Shown here: positions 52,444 to 62,478 of the stretch, one piece after another
How positions within the stretch are numbered: the stretch's first letter is position 1
Layout: each line of letters begins with the position of its first letter
Assembly: GCA_937927845.1 (NCBI GenBank)
Contig: CALFXE010000273.1
Span: 1 to 64,000 of the forward strand
Direction: 5' to 3'
From: an uncultured Paludibacter sp.
GTDB taxonomy: Bacteria > Bacteroidota > Bacteroidia > Bacteroidales > Paludibacteraceae
DNA length: 64,000 bases
Translations under genes and position numbers: made by a program
Notes under the pieces: generated by a model
Databases searched by the model: none
What the model was told of the DNA's origin: nothing
Seen by the model: the letters and a program-made list of their open reading frames with translations, nothing else

Positions 52444-55400
52444 TTATTTGTTATTTTCTCCATCTTCATTCTCATCATCTTTTATAATCTCTGCTTGAAC
52501 TACTTTCCTTTCGGTTATCAGGTACATTATAGGAATAATGAACCCATTCAAAAAGGTAGAAGTCAGCAATCCGCCCATTATAACTTTAGCCATAGGACTT
52601 TGTATCTCGTTACCCGGCAAATCTCCGCCAAAAACAAGCGGTATCAGGGCTAAAGCTGTTGTTAACGCAGTCATCAGTATAGGGTTTAACCGGTCTAACG
52701 AGCCGTGCATTACACTCTCGAATTTTGAATAGCCTTCATCCTGTAAATCGTTATAACGCGTGATAAGTAACATTCCGTTGCGAGTAGCAATACCTAAGAG
52801 CGAGATAAAACCGATAATGGCGGGAATACTGATTACCCCATTAGTGAAAAATATGACAAATACGCCCCCTATCAATGCTAACGGAAGGTTCAGTAATATA
52901 ACCGCTGATTGCCTCACACTCTTGAATTGAGCAAAGAGTAAAAGAAATATGACCATAATAGAGAATATGGATGTAATAAGCAACATACGGGATGCTGCCT
53001 GCTCGCTCTCGAATTGTCCTCCATACTCGATATGATAACCTTCGGGCAATTCAATTCCATCATTGACTTTTTCCTGTATGTCGGTTACAACTCCACGCAA
53101 ATCTCGTCCTGCCACGTTCGCAGAAATAACCAGTTTACGTGCCACATTCTCACGGTTAATCGTATTGGGGCCGGTGGAAGAGGTAATTTCGGCAATATTC
53201 TCTAACGGTATTTTTCTACCGTTGACATCCACTATCAACTTCCTGATTTTATCGGCGGTTGAACGACTTTCATTGTTCACTTTCAATGTGAGGTCGAATG
53301 ATTTGTTGCCTTCGTAAACTTGTGAGACGACTTCTCCTGCCAAAAGTACATTAACGATTTCTGCAAATTCAGGTAATGAAATTCCATATTTCGCTAACAA
53401 TTCCCGTTTGGGTTCTATTTTCAACTGTGGACGTTCAATTTGTTGTTCCACATTCAGGTCGGCAATTCCTTCGACATCTTCAATAGCTGCTTTGATCTGA
53501 TTACCCAGGCTGTACATTTTATTCAGATCCGTCCCAAACAGTTTAATAGCAATATTTGCTCTTGTACCTGACAGCATAGCATCTATTCGATGAGATATAG
53601 GTTGCCCTATTTCGATATTTACGCCCGGCAGCAATTTCAGTTTCTCCCTTACTTCTTCCAGCACTTCATCCTTAGAACGCTTGTCGAGAATGAAAGGTGC
53701 TTCTATTTCAGAAACGTTAACGCCTAACGCATGTTCGTCTAATTCAGCACGTCCTGTCTTACGCCCTACTGTTTGTATTTCCGGCACAGAGAGTAATAGT
53801 TCTTCTGCTATTCTACCCATCTTCCCCGATTCTTCCAATGATATGCCGGGCATAGTGCTGATGCTGACAGTGAACGAACCTTCGTTAAATGGCGGAAGAA
53901 AGCTGCGTCCAAGTGTAAAGAAGAAGATAATAGCCAATAACACAACAACGCCGGTTCCTCCAAGTGCCCATTTTCTATGATTGAGAGACCATTTTAATGC
54001 ACGCTCGTAAATTCCTTTCAGTTTTTTTGCAACGTAGGCTTCTTTTTCTGGTGTATCACCTCCTTTTCTGGATTTCCCCAGCAAATAGCTGCATAATACA
54101 GGTGTTAATGTCAGTGCAACAACCGTGGATGCAAAGAGAGCCACGATGAATGCAATTCCAAGTGGAGCCAGCATACGTCCTTCCATACCTGAAAGGAAGA
54201 ATAATGGAACAAAACTGGCAATGATGATAAAAGTAGAATAGAGAATGGGCATACGTACCTCTTTCGATGCATCATATACAACCGATATTACACTTCTTTG
54301 CTCTTCTTTCGGCTTTTGCCGGTTTTCCCGCAGTCGTTTAAAAATATTCTCCACATCTACAATCGCATCATCGGCTAACGAACCGATGGCAATCGCCATC
54401 CCACCCAAACTCATGGTGTTAATAGTTAATCCCATAAACTTCAAGGCCAAAATAGCCGATACCAGTGAAAGAGGAATAGCCACAAGCGAAATAACAGTCG
54501 TCCTTACATTCATTAAGAAGATGAATAAGATAATCACGACAAAAATTCCCCCTTCAAGTAGAGCTTTTTGAATGTTGTTGATTGAATTATTTATGAAACG
54601 TTCCTGACGGAAAATATCGGTTGATATTTTCACATCGGCAGGGAGCGATTGTTGAAGTTCCACCAGCGACTGGTCTATCTTGTCTGTCAGTTCAAGCGTA
54701 CTGGTTGCCGGTTGCTTAGTTATTGTCATAAGAACAGCCGGTTTTCCTTTTTCAGAAGCAATCCCTAATTTGGGCGCCTTGTCGCCAATTTTGACATCAG
54801 CTATATTTTCAAGTAAAATAGGGGCATCGTTCACACTTTTTACAACGGATTTGCCCAGTGCGGCTACCTGATTTGTAGAAAGAATACCACGGATGATATA
54901 CTCGTTGCCGTATTCGTACAGCACACCTCCGGAAGCATTCTGATTCATATTTTGTACTACACTGATTACTTCGTCCAATCCTACACCATAGTGTTTCATT
55001 TTTTCCGGATTCAGCAATATCTGATACTCTTTGATTTCGCCACCAATCACGGTAACTTGCGCAACACCTCCTGTTGATAATAGTCGTGGGCGTATTGTCC
55101 AGTCGGCGAGTGTACGCAAATCTTGTAATGAGGTTGAGTCAGAAGTCAAACCAATAATGACCACTTCTCCTAAGATGGACGATTGCGGCCCTAATGTCGG
55201 ATTTCCGACATTGGATGGAAGAGCGTCCCTGACAACCGCCAGCTTTTCTGATACGATTTGACGTGCTATGTAAATATCCGTTCCCCAATCAAACTCGACC
55301 CATACAACTGAAAAACCTGTTGTTGAAGACGAACGGACACGGCGTACATCAGTAGCACCATTCACGGCAGTCTCAATAGGAAAAGTCACCAGCCGCTCTA

Positions 55401-55581
55401 CCTCTTCGGGAGCCATTCCTGTCGCTTCCGTCATTACAACCACAGTTGGAGCATTCAAATCAGGAAACACATCCACCTCCATATTTGTGGCGGTATATGT
55501 TCCCGCCAGCATTAACAATACGGAAGCGACCAGAACAACCATCCGGTTATTAAGTGAAAATCTTATTATTTTATTCAGCAT
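52444..55581 (-). CDS. CzcA/CusA-type heavy-metal RND efflux transporter
   Basis: A 1045-residue RND pump of normal length with twelve expected membrane helices. N-terminal SLNNRMVVLVASVLLMLAG, then two periplasmic loops. The HME-RND motif is seen in IAIGSLADDAIVDVENIFKR (proton-relay acidic residues, about residue 400). C-terminal half: SIPAIIGFISLLGIATRNGM. Which metal is moved is uncertain, but the neighbouring P-type ATPase and His-rich adaptor favour Zn/Co/Cd over Cu. Operon position 2. Confidence 0.94.
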   Translation of the reverse strand: MLNKIIRFSLNNRMVVLVASVLLMLAGTYTATNMEVDVFPDLNAPTVVVMTEATGMAPEEVERLVTFPIETAVNGATDVRRVRSSSTTGFSVVWVEFDWGTDIYIARQIVSEKLAVVRDALPSNVGNPTLGPQSSILGEVVIIGLTSDSTSLQDLRTLADWTIRPRLLSTGGVAQVTVIGGEIKEYQILLNPEKMKHYGVGLDEVISVVQNMNQNASGGVLYEYGNEYIIRGILSTNQVAALGKSVVKSVNDAPILLENIADVKIGDKAPKLGIASEKGKPAVLMTITKQPATSTLELTDKIDQSLVELQQSLPADVKISTDIFRQERFINNSINNIQKALLEGGIFVVIILFIFLMNVRTTVISLVAIPLSLVSAILALKFMGLTINTMSLGGMAIAIGSLADDAIVDVENIFKRLRENRQKPKEEQRSVISVVYDASKEVRMPILYSTFIIIASFVPLFFLSGMEGRMLAPLGIAFIVALFASTVVALTLTPVLCSYLLGKSRKGGDTPEKEAYVAKKLKGIYERALKWSLNHRKWALGGTGVVVLLAIIFFFTLGRSFLPPFNEGSFTVSISTMPGISLEESGKMGRIAEELLLSVPEIQTVGRKTGRAELDEHALGVNVSEIEAPFILDKRSKDEVLEEVREKLKLLPGVNIEIGQPISHRIDAMLSGTRANIAIKLFGTDLNKMYSLGNQIKAAIEDVEGIADLNVEQQIERPQLKIEPKRELLAKYGISLPEFAEIVNVLLAGEVVSQVYEGNKSFDLTLKVNNESRSTADKIRKLIVDVNGRKIPLENIAEITSSTGPNTINRENVARKLVISANVAGRDLRGVVTDIQEKVNDGIELPEGYHIEYGGQFESEQAASRMLLITSIFSIMVIFLLLFAQFKSVRQSAVILLNLPLALIGGVFVIFFTNGVISIPAIIGFISLLGIATRNGMLLITRYNDLQDEGYSKFESVMHGSLDRLNPILMTALTTALALIPLVFGGDLPGNEIQSPMAKVIMGGLLTSTFLNGFIIPIMYLITERKVVQAEIIKDDENEDGENNK

Positions 55582-55599
55582 AACATAAGATTTTAAAGG

Positions 55600-56895
55600 T
55601 TAGTGTGTGTGTCCATCCGGCATAATGGACGAAATAGCTGCCAATTTCACCTGATATACACCTTTGGTAACAACTTTATCTCCCGAAGACAAACCTGCAA
55701 GGATTTCAACCCGTTCTCCGTTATTCTGGCCGATTATTACTTCCTGTTTCTTATAGCCTTCTTCGTCTAATTGTAAATAAACAAAGTATAATCCTTGCTC
55801 CTCAGTCAATGCTGATACGGGAACAGAAATTATATTCTCCTGTGGAGATGACAGCAAATAAACTTCTGCAAACGAGCCAGGGATAATATCTCCTACGTTA
55901 TCGAACTCGAAAGTAACAGGAATATAAAACGATTGCCTGTCCGCCGCTCTGCCGAATGACAACAGGCGGCCGTTCATATCCGACAGTTTGTAAACCGTCT
56001 TGTCGTAGGCCATTCTAAAATTGGCGCTGCTTATGTTCCTGAGGCTATTGAAATAGTTCTCGGAGACTTCCGCTTTCAATTGCACCCGTTTATTCTGCGA
56101 AACAGTAGCGATAGGCTGTCCGACAGATACATATTCTCCCTGGCTGACCAGCCTGTTTTTAAGATAGCCACTGATAGGCGACGTAACTCTTACTCCACCT
56201 GCGGTCGTATTGGCTGCTTGTGCTTCATACACGGTTTTTGCCGTTTCATAACGAAGTTTTACCTGTTCATATTCTTTTGTCGAAATAATATTATCCTTAA
56301 TAAGCCCTTCGGCGCGTTTAAATTCTGCCTGCGCAGTCTCAAAGGCGATCTTTGCCTTTGCTGTGGGATCGCCATCCAGAAGATTCCTTGCAGAGATTGT
56401 GACGATAGCCTGGCCGGAACTGATAGCTGTACCGTCGGATATTGACGAATTTATAAATGAAACAATTCCGTTTGAAGTGGCGACAATAGTGGCTTCATCT
56501 CCTTGGGTAGCCTGTACTTGTCCACTTGTTTTTATTACGTGTAAAAATGTTCCGGGCGATACGGTTTCAGTAGTTAATCCTACCGATTTTGCCTGTTCTT
56601 TGGTAAACAGTATCTCATCTGTATGTTCAGCCGTTTCTGTACCATGATTATGTCCGTCGTCTTTTGAATGGTCATGTCCATCTCCCTCCGAATGGTTGTG
56701 TCCGTCGTCTTCCGAATGATTATGCCCGTCACCGGGTGAATGAACGTGCCCATCGTCTTCCGAATGGTCATGTCCATCGCCCTCCACGTGTTCGTGAGTA
56801 TCTTTTGGATTTGATTTCTGATTTTTATTGTTTGAATTGCAGGCGAATAAGAGCGTAGCCGCTACTAAAAATAAACCTAATATATAATACTTCAT
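55600..56895 (-). CDS. CzcB-like adaptor lipoprotein with DGHxHS repeats
   Basis: A 431-residue periplasmic adaptor (MFP) of the metal pump. Lipobox LLFACNS with Cys near residue 19. Residues about 35-86 hold seven imperfect repeats of the form GDGHDHS/EDDGHNHS, a His/Asp-rich metal-chelating tail. Then a lipoyl half-domain (VQATQGDEATIVATSNGIVS), a coiled coil, the second half-domain (VTSPISGYLKNRLVSQGEYV) and beta domains. First gene of the seven-gene operon, preceded by an AT palindrome. Confidence 0.92.
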   Translation of the reverse strand: MKYYILGLFLVAATLLFACNSNNKNQKSNPKDTHEHVEGDGHDHSEDDGHVHSPGDGHNHSEDDGHNHSEGDGHDHSKDDGHNHGTETAEHTDEILFTKEQAKSVGLTTETVSPGTFLHVIKTSGQVQATQGDEATIVATSNGIVSFINSSISDGTAISSGQAIVTISARNLLDGDPTAKAKIAFETAQAEFKRAEGLIKDNIISTKEYEQVKLRYETAKTVYEAQAANTTAGGVRVTSPISGYLKNRLVSQGEYVSVGQPIATVSQNKRVQLKAEVSENYFNSLRNISSANFRMAYDKTVYKLSDMNGRLLSFGRAADRQSFYIPVTFEFDNVGDIIPGSFAEVYLLSSPQENIISVPVSALTEEQGLYFVYLQLDEEGYKKQEVIIGQNNGERVEILAGLSSGDKVVTKGVYQVKLAAISSIMPDGHTH

Positions 56896-56927
56896 TTTTG
56901 TTTTTATTGAAATGGATAAATACGATC

Positions 56928-56948
56928 TATTATATTCGTAATATAATA
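56928..56948. promoter_or_regulatory. Palindrome before the metal efflux operon
   Basis: TATTATATT, CGT, then AATATAATA: a perfect 9-bp inverted repeat 33 bases upstream of the czcB-like ATG. It is in the place for a metal-responsive operator. No ArsR- or MerR-type gene is seen nearby. Confidence 0.55.
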
Positions 56949-57090
56949 AACCTCTAATCTATTGTAAATAGAGAATATTTTGTAAAAGGAAAAGTGCGGA
57001 TTTTACAAATCCATTGATAGTGGTATGAGTGATATGGTTGAATAATCTGTATTCAACGTATAAATCACTTACCTAAAAAGAGTAGTAAGG

Positions 57091-57528
57091 TTAAGAGAGA
57101 AAATAAGGCGGAGCACGCAAACCATGAAATTGGTTAGCTTCTGCGGATTTATAGAAATTTATGTATTCTCCATATTCTCCATATTCTGTTTTGGAAAAGG
57201 AGTCTTCTATTTCGTGATGCAGAAAATCTGCGATAAGAAAATGAATAGGAAATAAAAAGGTGTGACCGTAATCTTCGAAATACGAAACATTTGATTTTAT
57301 TGTATCGCTAAATGGTCGTACGATATATTCAAAGTCTGCTGTACAAGATTCGGTATTTCCATCAGGAATATGATGATATGTGTGTTCATCATTAATAGTA
57401 TTATCTTCCTCACAAAACTCTATCACAAAACATGGAGATATCTCGTGGTGATGGTGAGGTATGATTGTATAAACCAACAAAAGAAGTGTTGATATAACAA
57501 TGAATGATATGGAAATTACTCGTTTCAC
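57091..57528 (-). CDS. Exported His-rich DUF6769-like protein
   Basis: A 145-residue protein: signal segment ISFIVISTLLLLVYTIIPHH, then HHHHEISPCFVIEFCEE with a Cys pair and His cluster, and HTYHHIPDG. The layout (helix, IPHHHH, Cys) matches a small Bacteroidota family often found next to metal efflux genes. A metal-binding or sensing role is likely but not shown. Own promoter. Confidence 0.7.
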   Translation of the reverse strand: MKRVISISFIVISTLLLLVYTIIPHHHHEISPCFVIEFCEEDNTINDEHTYHHIPDGNTESCTADFEYIVRPFSDTIKSNVSYFEDYGHTFLFPIHFLIADFLHHEIEDSFSKTEYGEYGEYINFYKSAEANQFHGLRAPPYFLS

Positions 57529-57544
57529 TATAATTTTTGTGCTG

Positions 57545-57552
57545 CAAAGATA
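57545..57552 (-). promoter_or_regulatory. -7 promoter element of the DUF6769-like gene
   Basis: Minus-strand TATCTTTG followed by C matches TAnnTTTGC, 17 bases upstream of the ATG at 57528. Confidence 0.6.
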
Positions 57553-57714
57553 TAATAAATATTTTGCAACTTAGTAGCAATTTTATTACATTTAGCACAA
57601 TATCCCTTAATTACATGGTTTATACTTAAATTTTTTATGCTTTTCGATAAATGAAATTGAGAAAAAATCATCCCGGTTTGCTTATTAATATTAAGCCAGA
57701 TAGTTTTCCATAAA

Positions 57715-57745
57715 AATGAGGCAGTCCTTTTCAGACTACCTCATT
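57715..57745. terminator. Hairpin in the gap before mobC's end
   Basis: AATGAGGCAGTC pairs with GACTACCTCATT with one C/A mismatch around CTTTTCA. The rest of 57529-57915 has no gene. Confidence 0.55.
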
Positions 57746-57874
57746 ATAATTATTTTCTCTATAGTCTATAGATTCACTAAAAATTCTCTTTAAAGAATGT
57801 TTCCAACATATCAAAAAGGGACACTACTCTACAATGGCTTTCAAAATACCTACTTAAATATAGGTCATTAAATT

Positions 57875-57900
57875 AAGAGCTGTTTTTAAAACAACCTCTT
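57875..57900 (-). terminator. Probable terminator of the mob operon
   Basis: AAGAGCTGTTTT pairs with AAAACAACCTCTT with single mismatches. It lies 15 bases beyond the mobC stop on the minus strand. Confidence 0.5.
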
Positions 57901-57915
57901 TTCATATTCACCTAA

Positions 57916-59919
57916 CTATTGTCGTTGCTGTATCAAATGCTGTAAATTAGGATCATTCTTTATTCGTTCCAGTTCGCTTTCTACAATCTGTACAACATCC
58001 ACTTTAATCTGCCTGTAATTGGCTTCAATTACTTGTTTCATATTGTCGTTTCCGTATTCATCGGTAAAGGATCGTATCTGCGGTATTTTTTTGTAGGCTT
58101 TCATTTCGGAAATTACCTTATCATTGTCCACCACGATTTCAGCGTGAAATATTTTCTGCTCGATACGCTCATCGAAATTATCCGTTACAGCTCCGACAAA
58201 GTGCCCCTGAGAAAGTGTGGATATTTTGGATGCAGGTATCAGGCTATCCATTTGGGTGGATATGGATGTGGATTTATCATTGCGGTTAATACTTATACTT
58301 TGCCGTTTTTGCAATACCTTACCAAAACGCTCACTTAAATTTTTCGCCGTTTCACCCACTACTTGCCCGCTGAAAATATTTCCAACAATATTCTGTACAA
58401 CTCGTGCTTCTTTATCCCCATAATCTCTACTTAATTGACTAAAATCCTGGAAACCCAGGCATACGGAAATCAAATTGGATCTCGCAGTTGCGATCAGATT
58501 GGAAAGTCCCATCCAGAATATGGATGAAAGTTCATCGACAATAACAGAGCATTTTAACTGATATTTTTTATTGATAAGTTTTACAATCCGGGAGTTGTAC
58601 AAACCCAAAGCGGCGGAATAAATATTTTGCCTGTCGGGATTGTTGCCTACACACAAAACTTTGGGTTCTTCAGGGTTGTTGATGTCTAACGAAAAATCAT
58701 CACCCGACATTGTCCAGTACAATTGGGGTGAAATCACCCTCGATAGAGGAATTTTTGCCGATGCGATCTGCCCCTGCAACTGTTCTGCGGCTCCCCCTTG
58801 CCATGCATCCATAAAAGCTGACAGGTAGTTTTCCAATTCAGGATATGAGGTAAGGATGGTAAATAGGTCTTCATACTTTTTATTCAGTAGTTCTATCGTG
58901 TGCGGAAAGGTACAATACATCCCATTTTTATAGATTTTCAGATACCAGATGATTGCGGTGAGCAGCACGATTGGACTTTCCACAAAAAAATCCCCCTGCT
59001 TGCTTATCCACGTCCTGTTCAAGTTCAGCATGATGGTATAAGCGGCTTCGTAAGCATCGGATATATCCGTCATAAAGGCGGGATTGATCGGGTTACACCG
59101 GTGGCTTCTATGTGGATCATCAAAGTTGATGACGTAAAATTTGGGTTTTACCTTATATTTATTAGCATGTTTGAGCAGATGATTATAGGCAATGGTTGAA
59201 AGGTCATCGAACTTGAAATCATATATATACATCGCAAAGCCTTTTTCGATGTGTTGCTTGATGTAATTATTAATGACTGCCCACGATTTCCCTGCTCCCG
59301 GCAGTCCGCAACAGGCTGTTGCACGATAGGGATTTACTACGTTAATATAGCCATCATTCCATTTGCCTTTATAATAAAATTTGGTGGGCAGGTTGACGGA
59401 GTGTTCATTTTCTATTAGACGGGTTTCCTGTTGGAAGCTCTCGTTCTCGTTATTGAAAGCATCCTCCATCAGGTTATTCCGGAGCAGTCGGCTCATCCAT
59501 ACTCCTGCCATGAGCAGGACTATATATCCCATACTTGTTGTAAGTATATAAAGCGATGTGGCAATCCCTGCCGGTAACTTTAACAATGATGTGTTCAGAA
59601 AGAACAGCACAAAGCCGATGGTTAAGGCTATGTAAATCTTTCCCCATGTTATCTTTTCATCCTTTACGCCTTTAGTACCCAAACAACTTAATGCCAATAA
59701 GAGCAGTGCGAAAATTTTAGTGTAAAGCGTATGTTCAAAAAGTCCTGCCGTGCGGTTGAAATTGGCAAGTATCTTGCCGATAATCTCCGGTGTCCATCCA
59801 CGTTCGGCAAAAAAACCGTAACAGAACCAGTAAAAGTGCATCAGTACCAGAAGAATACTTACAGCACGCATAAAAGCCATGATTTTGGCTAATCCTCTCA
59901 AATCGTCTTCTCCTTGCAT
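57916..59919 (-). CDS. mobC: MobC-type coupling protein (TraG/VirD4 family)
   Basis: A 667-residue type IV coupling protein, bringing relaxase-bound DNA to the mating channel. N-terminal membrane helices are seen within the first 170 residues. Walker A is CCGLPGAGKSWAVIN near residue 205 and the Walker B region is CSVIVDELSSIFWMG near 460. Ends in helical PNLQHLIQQRQ. Downstream of mobB and mobA; together they match mobA-mobB-mobC of CTnDOT-like elements. Confidence 0.92.
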   Translation of the reverse strand: MQGEDDLRGLAKIMAFMRAVSILLVLMHFYWFCYGFFAERGWTPEIIGKILANFNRTAGLFEHTLYTKIFALLLLALSCLGTKGVKDEKITWGKIYIALTIGFVLFFLNTSLLKLPAGIATSLYILTTSMGYIVLLMAGVWMSRLLRNNLMEDAFNNENESFQQETRLIENEHSVNLPTKFYYKGKWNDGYINVVNPYRATACCGLPGAGKSWAVINNYIKQHIEKGFAMYIYDFKFDDLSTIAYNHLLKHANKYKVKPKFYVINFDDPHRSHRCNPINPAFMTDISDAYEAAYTIMLNLNRTWISKQGDFFVESPIVLLTAIIWYLKIYKNGMYCTFPHTIELLNKKYEDLFTILTSYPELENYLSAFMDAWQGGAAEQLQGQIASAKIPLSRVISPQLYWTMSGDDFSLDINNPEEPKVLCVGNNPDRQNIYSAALGLYNSRIVKLINKKYQLKCSVIVDELSSIFWMGLSNLIATARSNLISVCLGFQDFSQLSRDYGDKEARVVQNIVGNIFSGQVVGETAKNLSERFGKVLQKRQSISINRNDKSTSISTQMDSLIPASKISTLSQGHFVGAVTDNFDERIEQKIFHAEIVVDNDKVISEMKAYKKIPQIRSFTDEYGNDNMKQVIEANYRQIKVDVVQIVESELERIKNDPNLQHLIQQRQ

Positions 59920-60070
59920 AACAAAAAATTTTAGTGATGCAGGAAATTTAGAGGCTATTTAAAACCATTTATCCAAAGGGGCGGTGAATGGCTTTTGGTG
60001 GCTTTGTTTGACATTGGCTTAAAACCACAAAGACCAAGATGCTAATCCTGGTCGTTGATAGTTAACAAAA

Positions 60071-61378
60071 TTATTGTTGTCTTCCCCGCTTTCTGTATTT
60101 CTTCTTTTTCTTCATGCGGTTGGCAAATGCCAGTTCCTCGTAGTCTTCGCCCTGTACTTCCGGCAATAAGCCGCCAATACCCTCTATCAATCCGAAATCA
60201 TCGGCAGGCTGTTCTCTATTTAGGAAATCAAAAAGTGCATGGGTTTCCTCTTTTCCTGCCGTGGTGCTGTTGCCTGCGGTGGGTGGCGTGTTTTGTGCAT
60301 TTGTCTTTTCAGCTACTTGATGTTGTTCAACTGCCTGTCTATTCCACAAATCATTAAAGATATTTGCCGACAGGTTTTTGCCCAAAGCTGATCCGTTCCA
60401 GACGGTACGGCTTTCGTGGTCTATAAAAGTCATGCCATAGATACGCCCCTCATTATTGCGCCGTACCACGGTATTGATGCCCTGTTCCAATAGTTGCTTT
60501 TTAAAATCGGCTTCATTGGTGGTGGTATGCATCGCCACGTCAATGGTGTTTTTGAGGACAGTTCTTGCGGGATCGGTTTTCATTTTTTCCTTAACCTGCA
60601 CAAAATGGTTTTGCAGTCCGTCCAGTCCTGCCTGTTTGCCGAAAAGGGATGCCTTGAACGGATTGCCCGCTTTTTTACCCTGTTCGTTCAAGGCAAAATA
60701 TACAAGACCGTTTTTAGGTTGTCCGTGTAATTCTCCCTTGACTTCTTCTGCCGTGATATTGAAAAGTGACAGTAAGGCGTTGTATGCCCCGAGGCTTGCG
60801 TACCCGTAATATTTCGGCAGGTGTCGCACTACCGATGCGACTTGGCTCTTAACGTCTCCGGTTTTGTAGTCCACGGGACGGAATACCTGTTTGTTTCCTG
60901 TTTGCTGTTTTTCTATTGCGGGTATCAGATTATATTCTTGTTCCAATGCCCGGCAAACCTCCATTGATCGCAATTTCTCATACTTGTCGGGTATCTTTTT
61001 CCCGTAGCGGTCAACGCAGGTGGATACAATATGTATATGTGTACGGCCGATGTCGGTATGTTTAAAAACGATATAGGGTTGTTCGCCGTAACCCATGTGT
61101 TCCATGTACTCCCGTGCCATTTTTATAAACTGCGCATCGCTGACCCTGTCCGCAGGATCAGGGTTGAGCGATATATGGAGGACAGGCTTTTCCGTTCTCT
61201 TGTTTGCCATGAAGTAAGGCTCGAAAGAGCGGTATAATTGTGCCACCGTATAACGTCCGTCCGGTGTTTCCATGATCCTTTGGGTGTCTAAAACCTGTCC
61301 GTTTTCCTTGTCAACTTTATGTTGATTGTAGGAAAGTGCTCCCATCATGTTTGCCCCACGACCTATTTTCGCTATCAT
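60071..61378 (-). CDS. mobB: MobB relaxase
   Basis: A 435-residue MOBP-type relaxase that nicks oriT and stays bound to the DNA. The N-terminus MIAKIGRGANMMGALSYNQH carries the candidate nicking Tyr. The metal-binding HxH motif is RTHIHIVSTCVDRYGKKI (about residues 112-129). The C-terminal half is variable, ending in a basic tail (KKKKKYRKRGRQQ). Its start overlaps the mobA stop by 4 bases. Confidence 0.93.
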   Translation of the reverse strand: MIAKIGRGANMMGALSYNQHKVDKENGQVLDTQRIMETPDGRYTVAQLYRSFEPYFMANKRTEKPVLHISLNPDPADRVSDAQFIKMAREYMEHMGYGEQPYIVFKHTDIGRTHIHIVSTCVDRYGKKIPDKYEKLRSMEVCRALEQEYNLIPAIEKQQTGNKQVFRPVDYKTGDVKSQVASVVRHLPKYYGYASLGAYNALLSLFNITAEEVKGELHGQPKNGLVYFALNEQGKKAGNPFKASLFGKQAGLDGLQNHFVQVKEKMKTDPARTVLKNTIDVAMHTTTNEADFKKQLLEQGINTVVRRNNEGRIYGMTFIDHESRTVWNGSALGKNLSANIFNDLWNRQAVEQHQVAEKTNAQNTPPTAGNSTTAGKEETHALFDFLNREQPADDFGLIEGIGGLLPEVQGEDYEELAFANRMKKKKKYRKRGRQQ

Positions 61379-61836
61379 ATTTCATCGCTTTTATTCAGGT
61401 GTCTGGCTTCAAACTCCTTTGTGAGTTCCATAATTTCACGGCATAAATTTGCCAGTTCAGCCGTTTGTTTTTCCAATTTAAATAGGTAAGCTGATGCTTT
61501 CTTTTCTGAAAAATTGCGGTACAATATCTTTACAACCTGGTTATAATTGACCCCGATTGCCCTGAACTGGCCGAAGAAAGTAGTTAACCGTGTGTAATAA
61601 TCCATGACAGCCATATCCACTTTTACGCTTTTAATCGGTTTTTCAAAGAGCACGGAAGTAACAAACCGTGCTTTGTTATCCGCTCCCGATGCTTCAAAAA
61701 GCGAAAGGAATTTGGCATTTTCCTCGTCCGTAAGACGGAATACGTAACGGTGGATGCTTGGGTTTGCTTTAGGCTTGCGTCCACCTTTGTTCTTTCTCTC
61801 TTTCCTATCCATCACAAGATCCATTTTAATGTTCAA
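61375..61836 (-). CDS. mobA: MobA accessory mobilisation protein
   Basis: A 153-residue DNA-binding relaxosome protein: basic N-terminus (DRKERKNKGGRKPKANPSIH) followed by a ribbon-helix-helix-like part (RYVFRLTDEENAKFLSLFEA) and a C-terminal MobC-like domain (FRAIGVNYNQVVKILYRNFS). First gene of the mob operon, just downstream of the presumed oriT. Translational coupling to mobB through ATGA. Confidence 0.9.
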   Translation of the reverse strand: MNIKMDLVMDRKERKNKGGRKPKANPSIHRYVFRLTDEENAKFLSLFEASGADNKARFVTSVLFEKPIKSVKVDMAVMDYYTRLTTFFGQFRAIGVNYNQVVKILYRNFSEKKASAYLFKLEKQTAELANLCREIMELTKEFEARHLNKSDEI

Positions 61837-62000
61837 CGAAACCCCGACTTCGGAGGGTGTTTCCCAGCCCCCTGCAAGGGCAAGTGGTTTTTAGGCACGA
61901 AACTCGTTTCGAGTGCCTAAAAACACAACTTGCTCTGTTCCGGTGAACAGAAAATCCGCCCTGCGGGTCGGATTGGGTTTTCCCATTCACCCCATGTTTT
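61837..62000. other. Probable oriT with an inverted repeat
   Basis: Just upstream of mobA lies GTTTTTAGGCAC (61887-61898) inverted at GTGCCTAAAAAC (61913-61924). Outer arms GCAAGT (61880-61885) and AACTTGC (61927-61933) extend it. A GC-rich block with CCCCCTGCAAGGGCAAGTG precedes it, and a GTTCCGGTGAAC dyad follows (about 61938). Position and structure fit a transfer origin; the nick site is not determined. Confidence 0.6.
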
Positions 62001-62478
62001 TAAACTATTACAAAGTAAGGATAGCTTTTCCAAAGCATTGCCATGTTCCGCTCAACCAAACATTTCCAAGAAATGCCCTTGACTGCCACATTAAATAAAT
62101 GGAGTGGAATATCCCGCTTCTTTGTGGTGGCAGTCATGCAAGCCTGTTTGCTGGCATTCAATCCCGACGGCATTTCAGAAAGAGAGAATGCCGGATTGCA
62201 GGAAAGCCAGCACACCTGACGGCGTTCCATAGGGCAGGCAGGAATACCTGACGGCAGGACGGCATGGGAACTGTCCCGTTACCATCCAATCGTGCAGGAC
62301 AACAGGCAGGCAAGCCATCGGGATTGCTTGCGTGAAAGCCGGAATGCCGGAACGACAGATAGCACGGATGATAGCCGGAATTATATCAGGATTGCCGGAC
62401 AGCATGCAGGGATGGCGGCAATCCTCCACGTAAGACAGACGGCAGGCAGTACATAGGATGTGAAACTTTAAAAATAGA
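62001..62478. other. Repeat-rich gene-free leader of the transfer operon
   Basis: No supported gene. On the plus strand, 62160-62460 is crowded with short related words GCCGGAAT, GCCGGATTG, GGCAGGCA and CTGACGGC. Base composition is richer in G/C than the neighbouring DNA. Probably a long 5' leader of the tra operon, or a site region joined to oriT. Confidence 0.5.
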
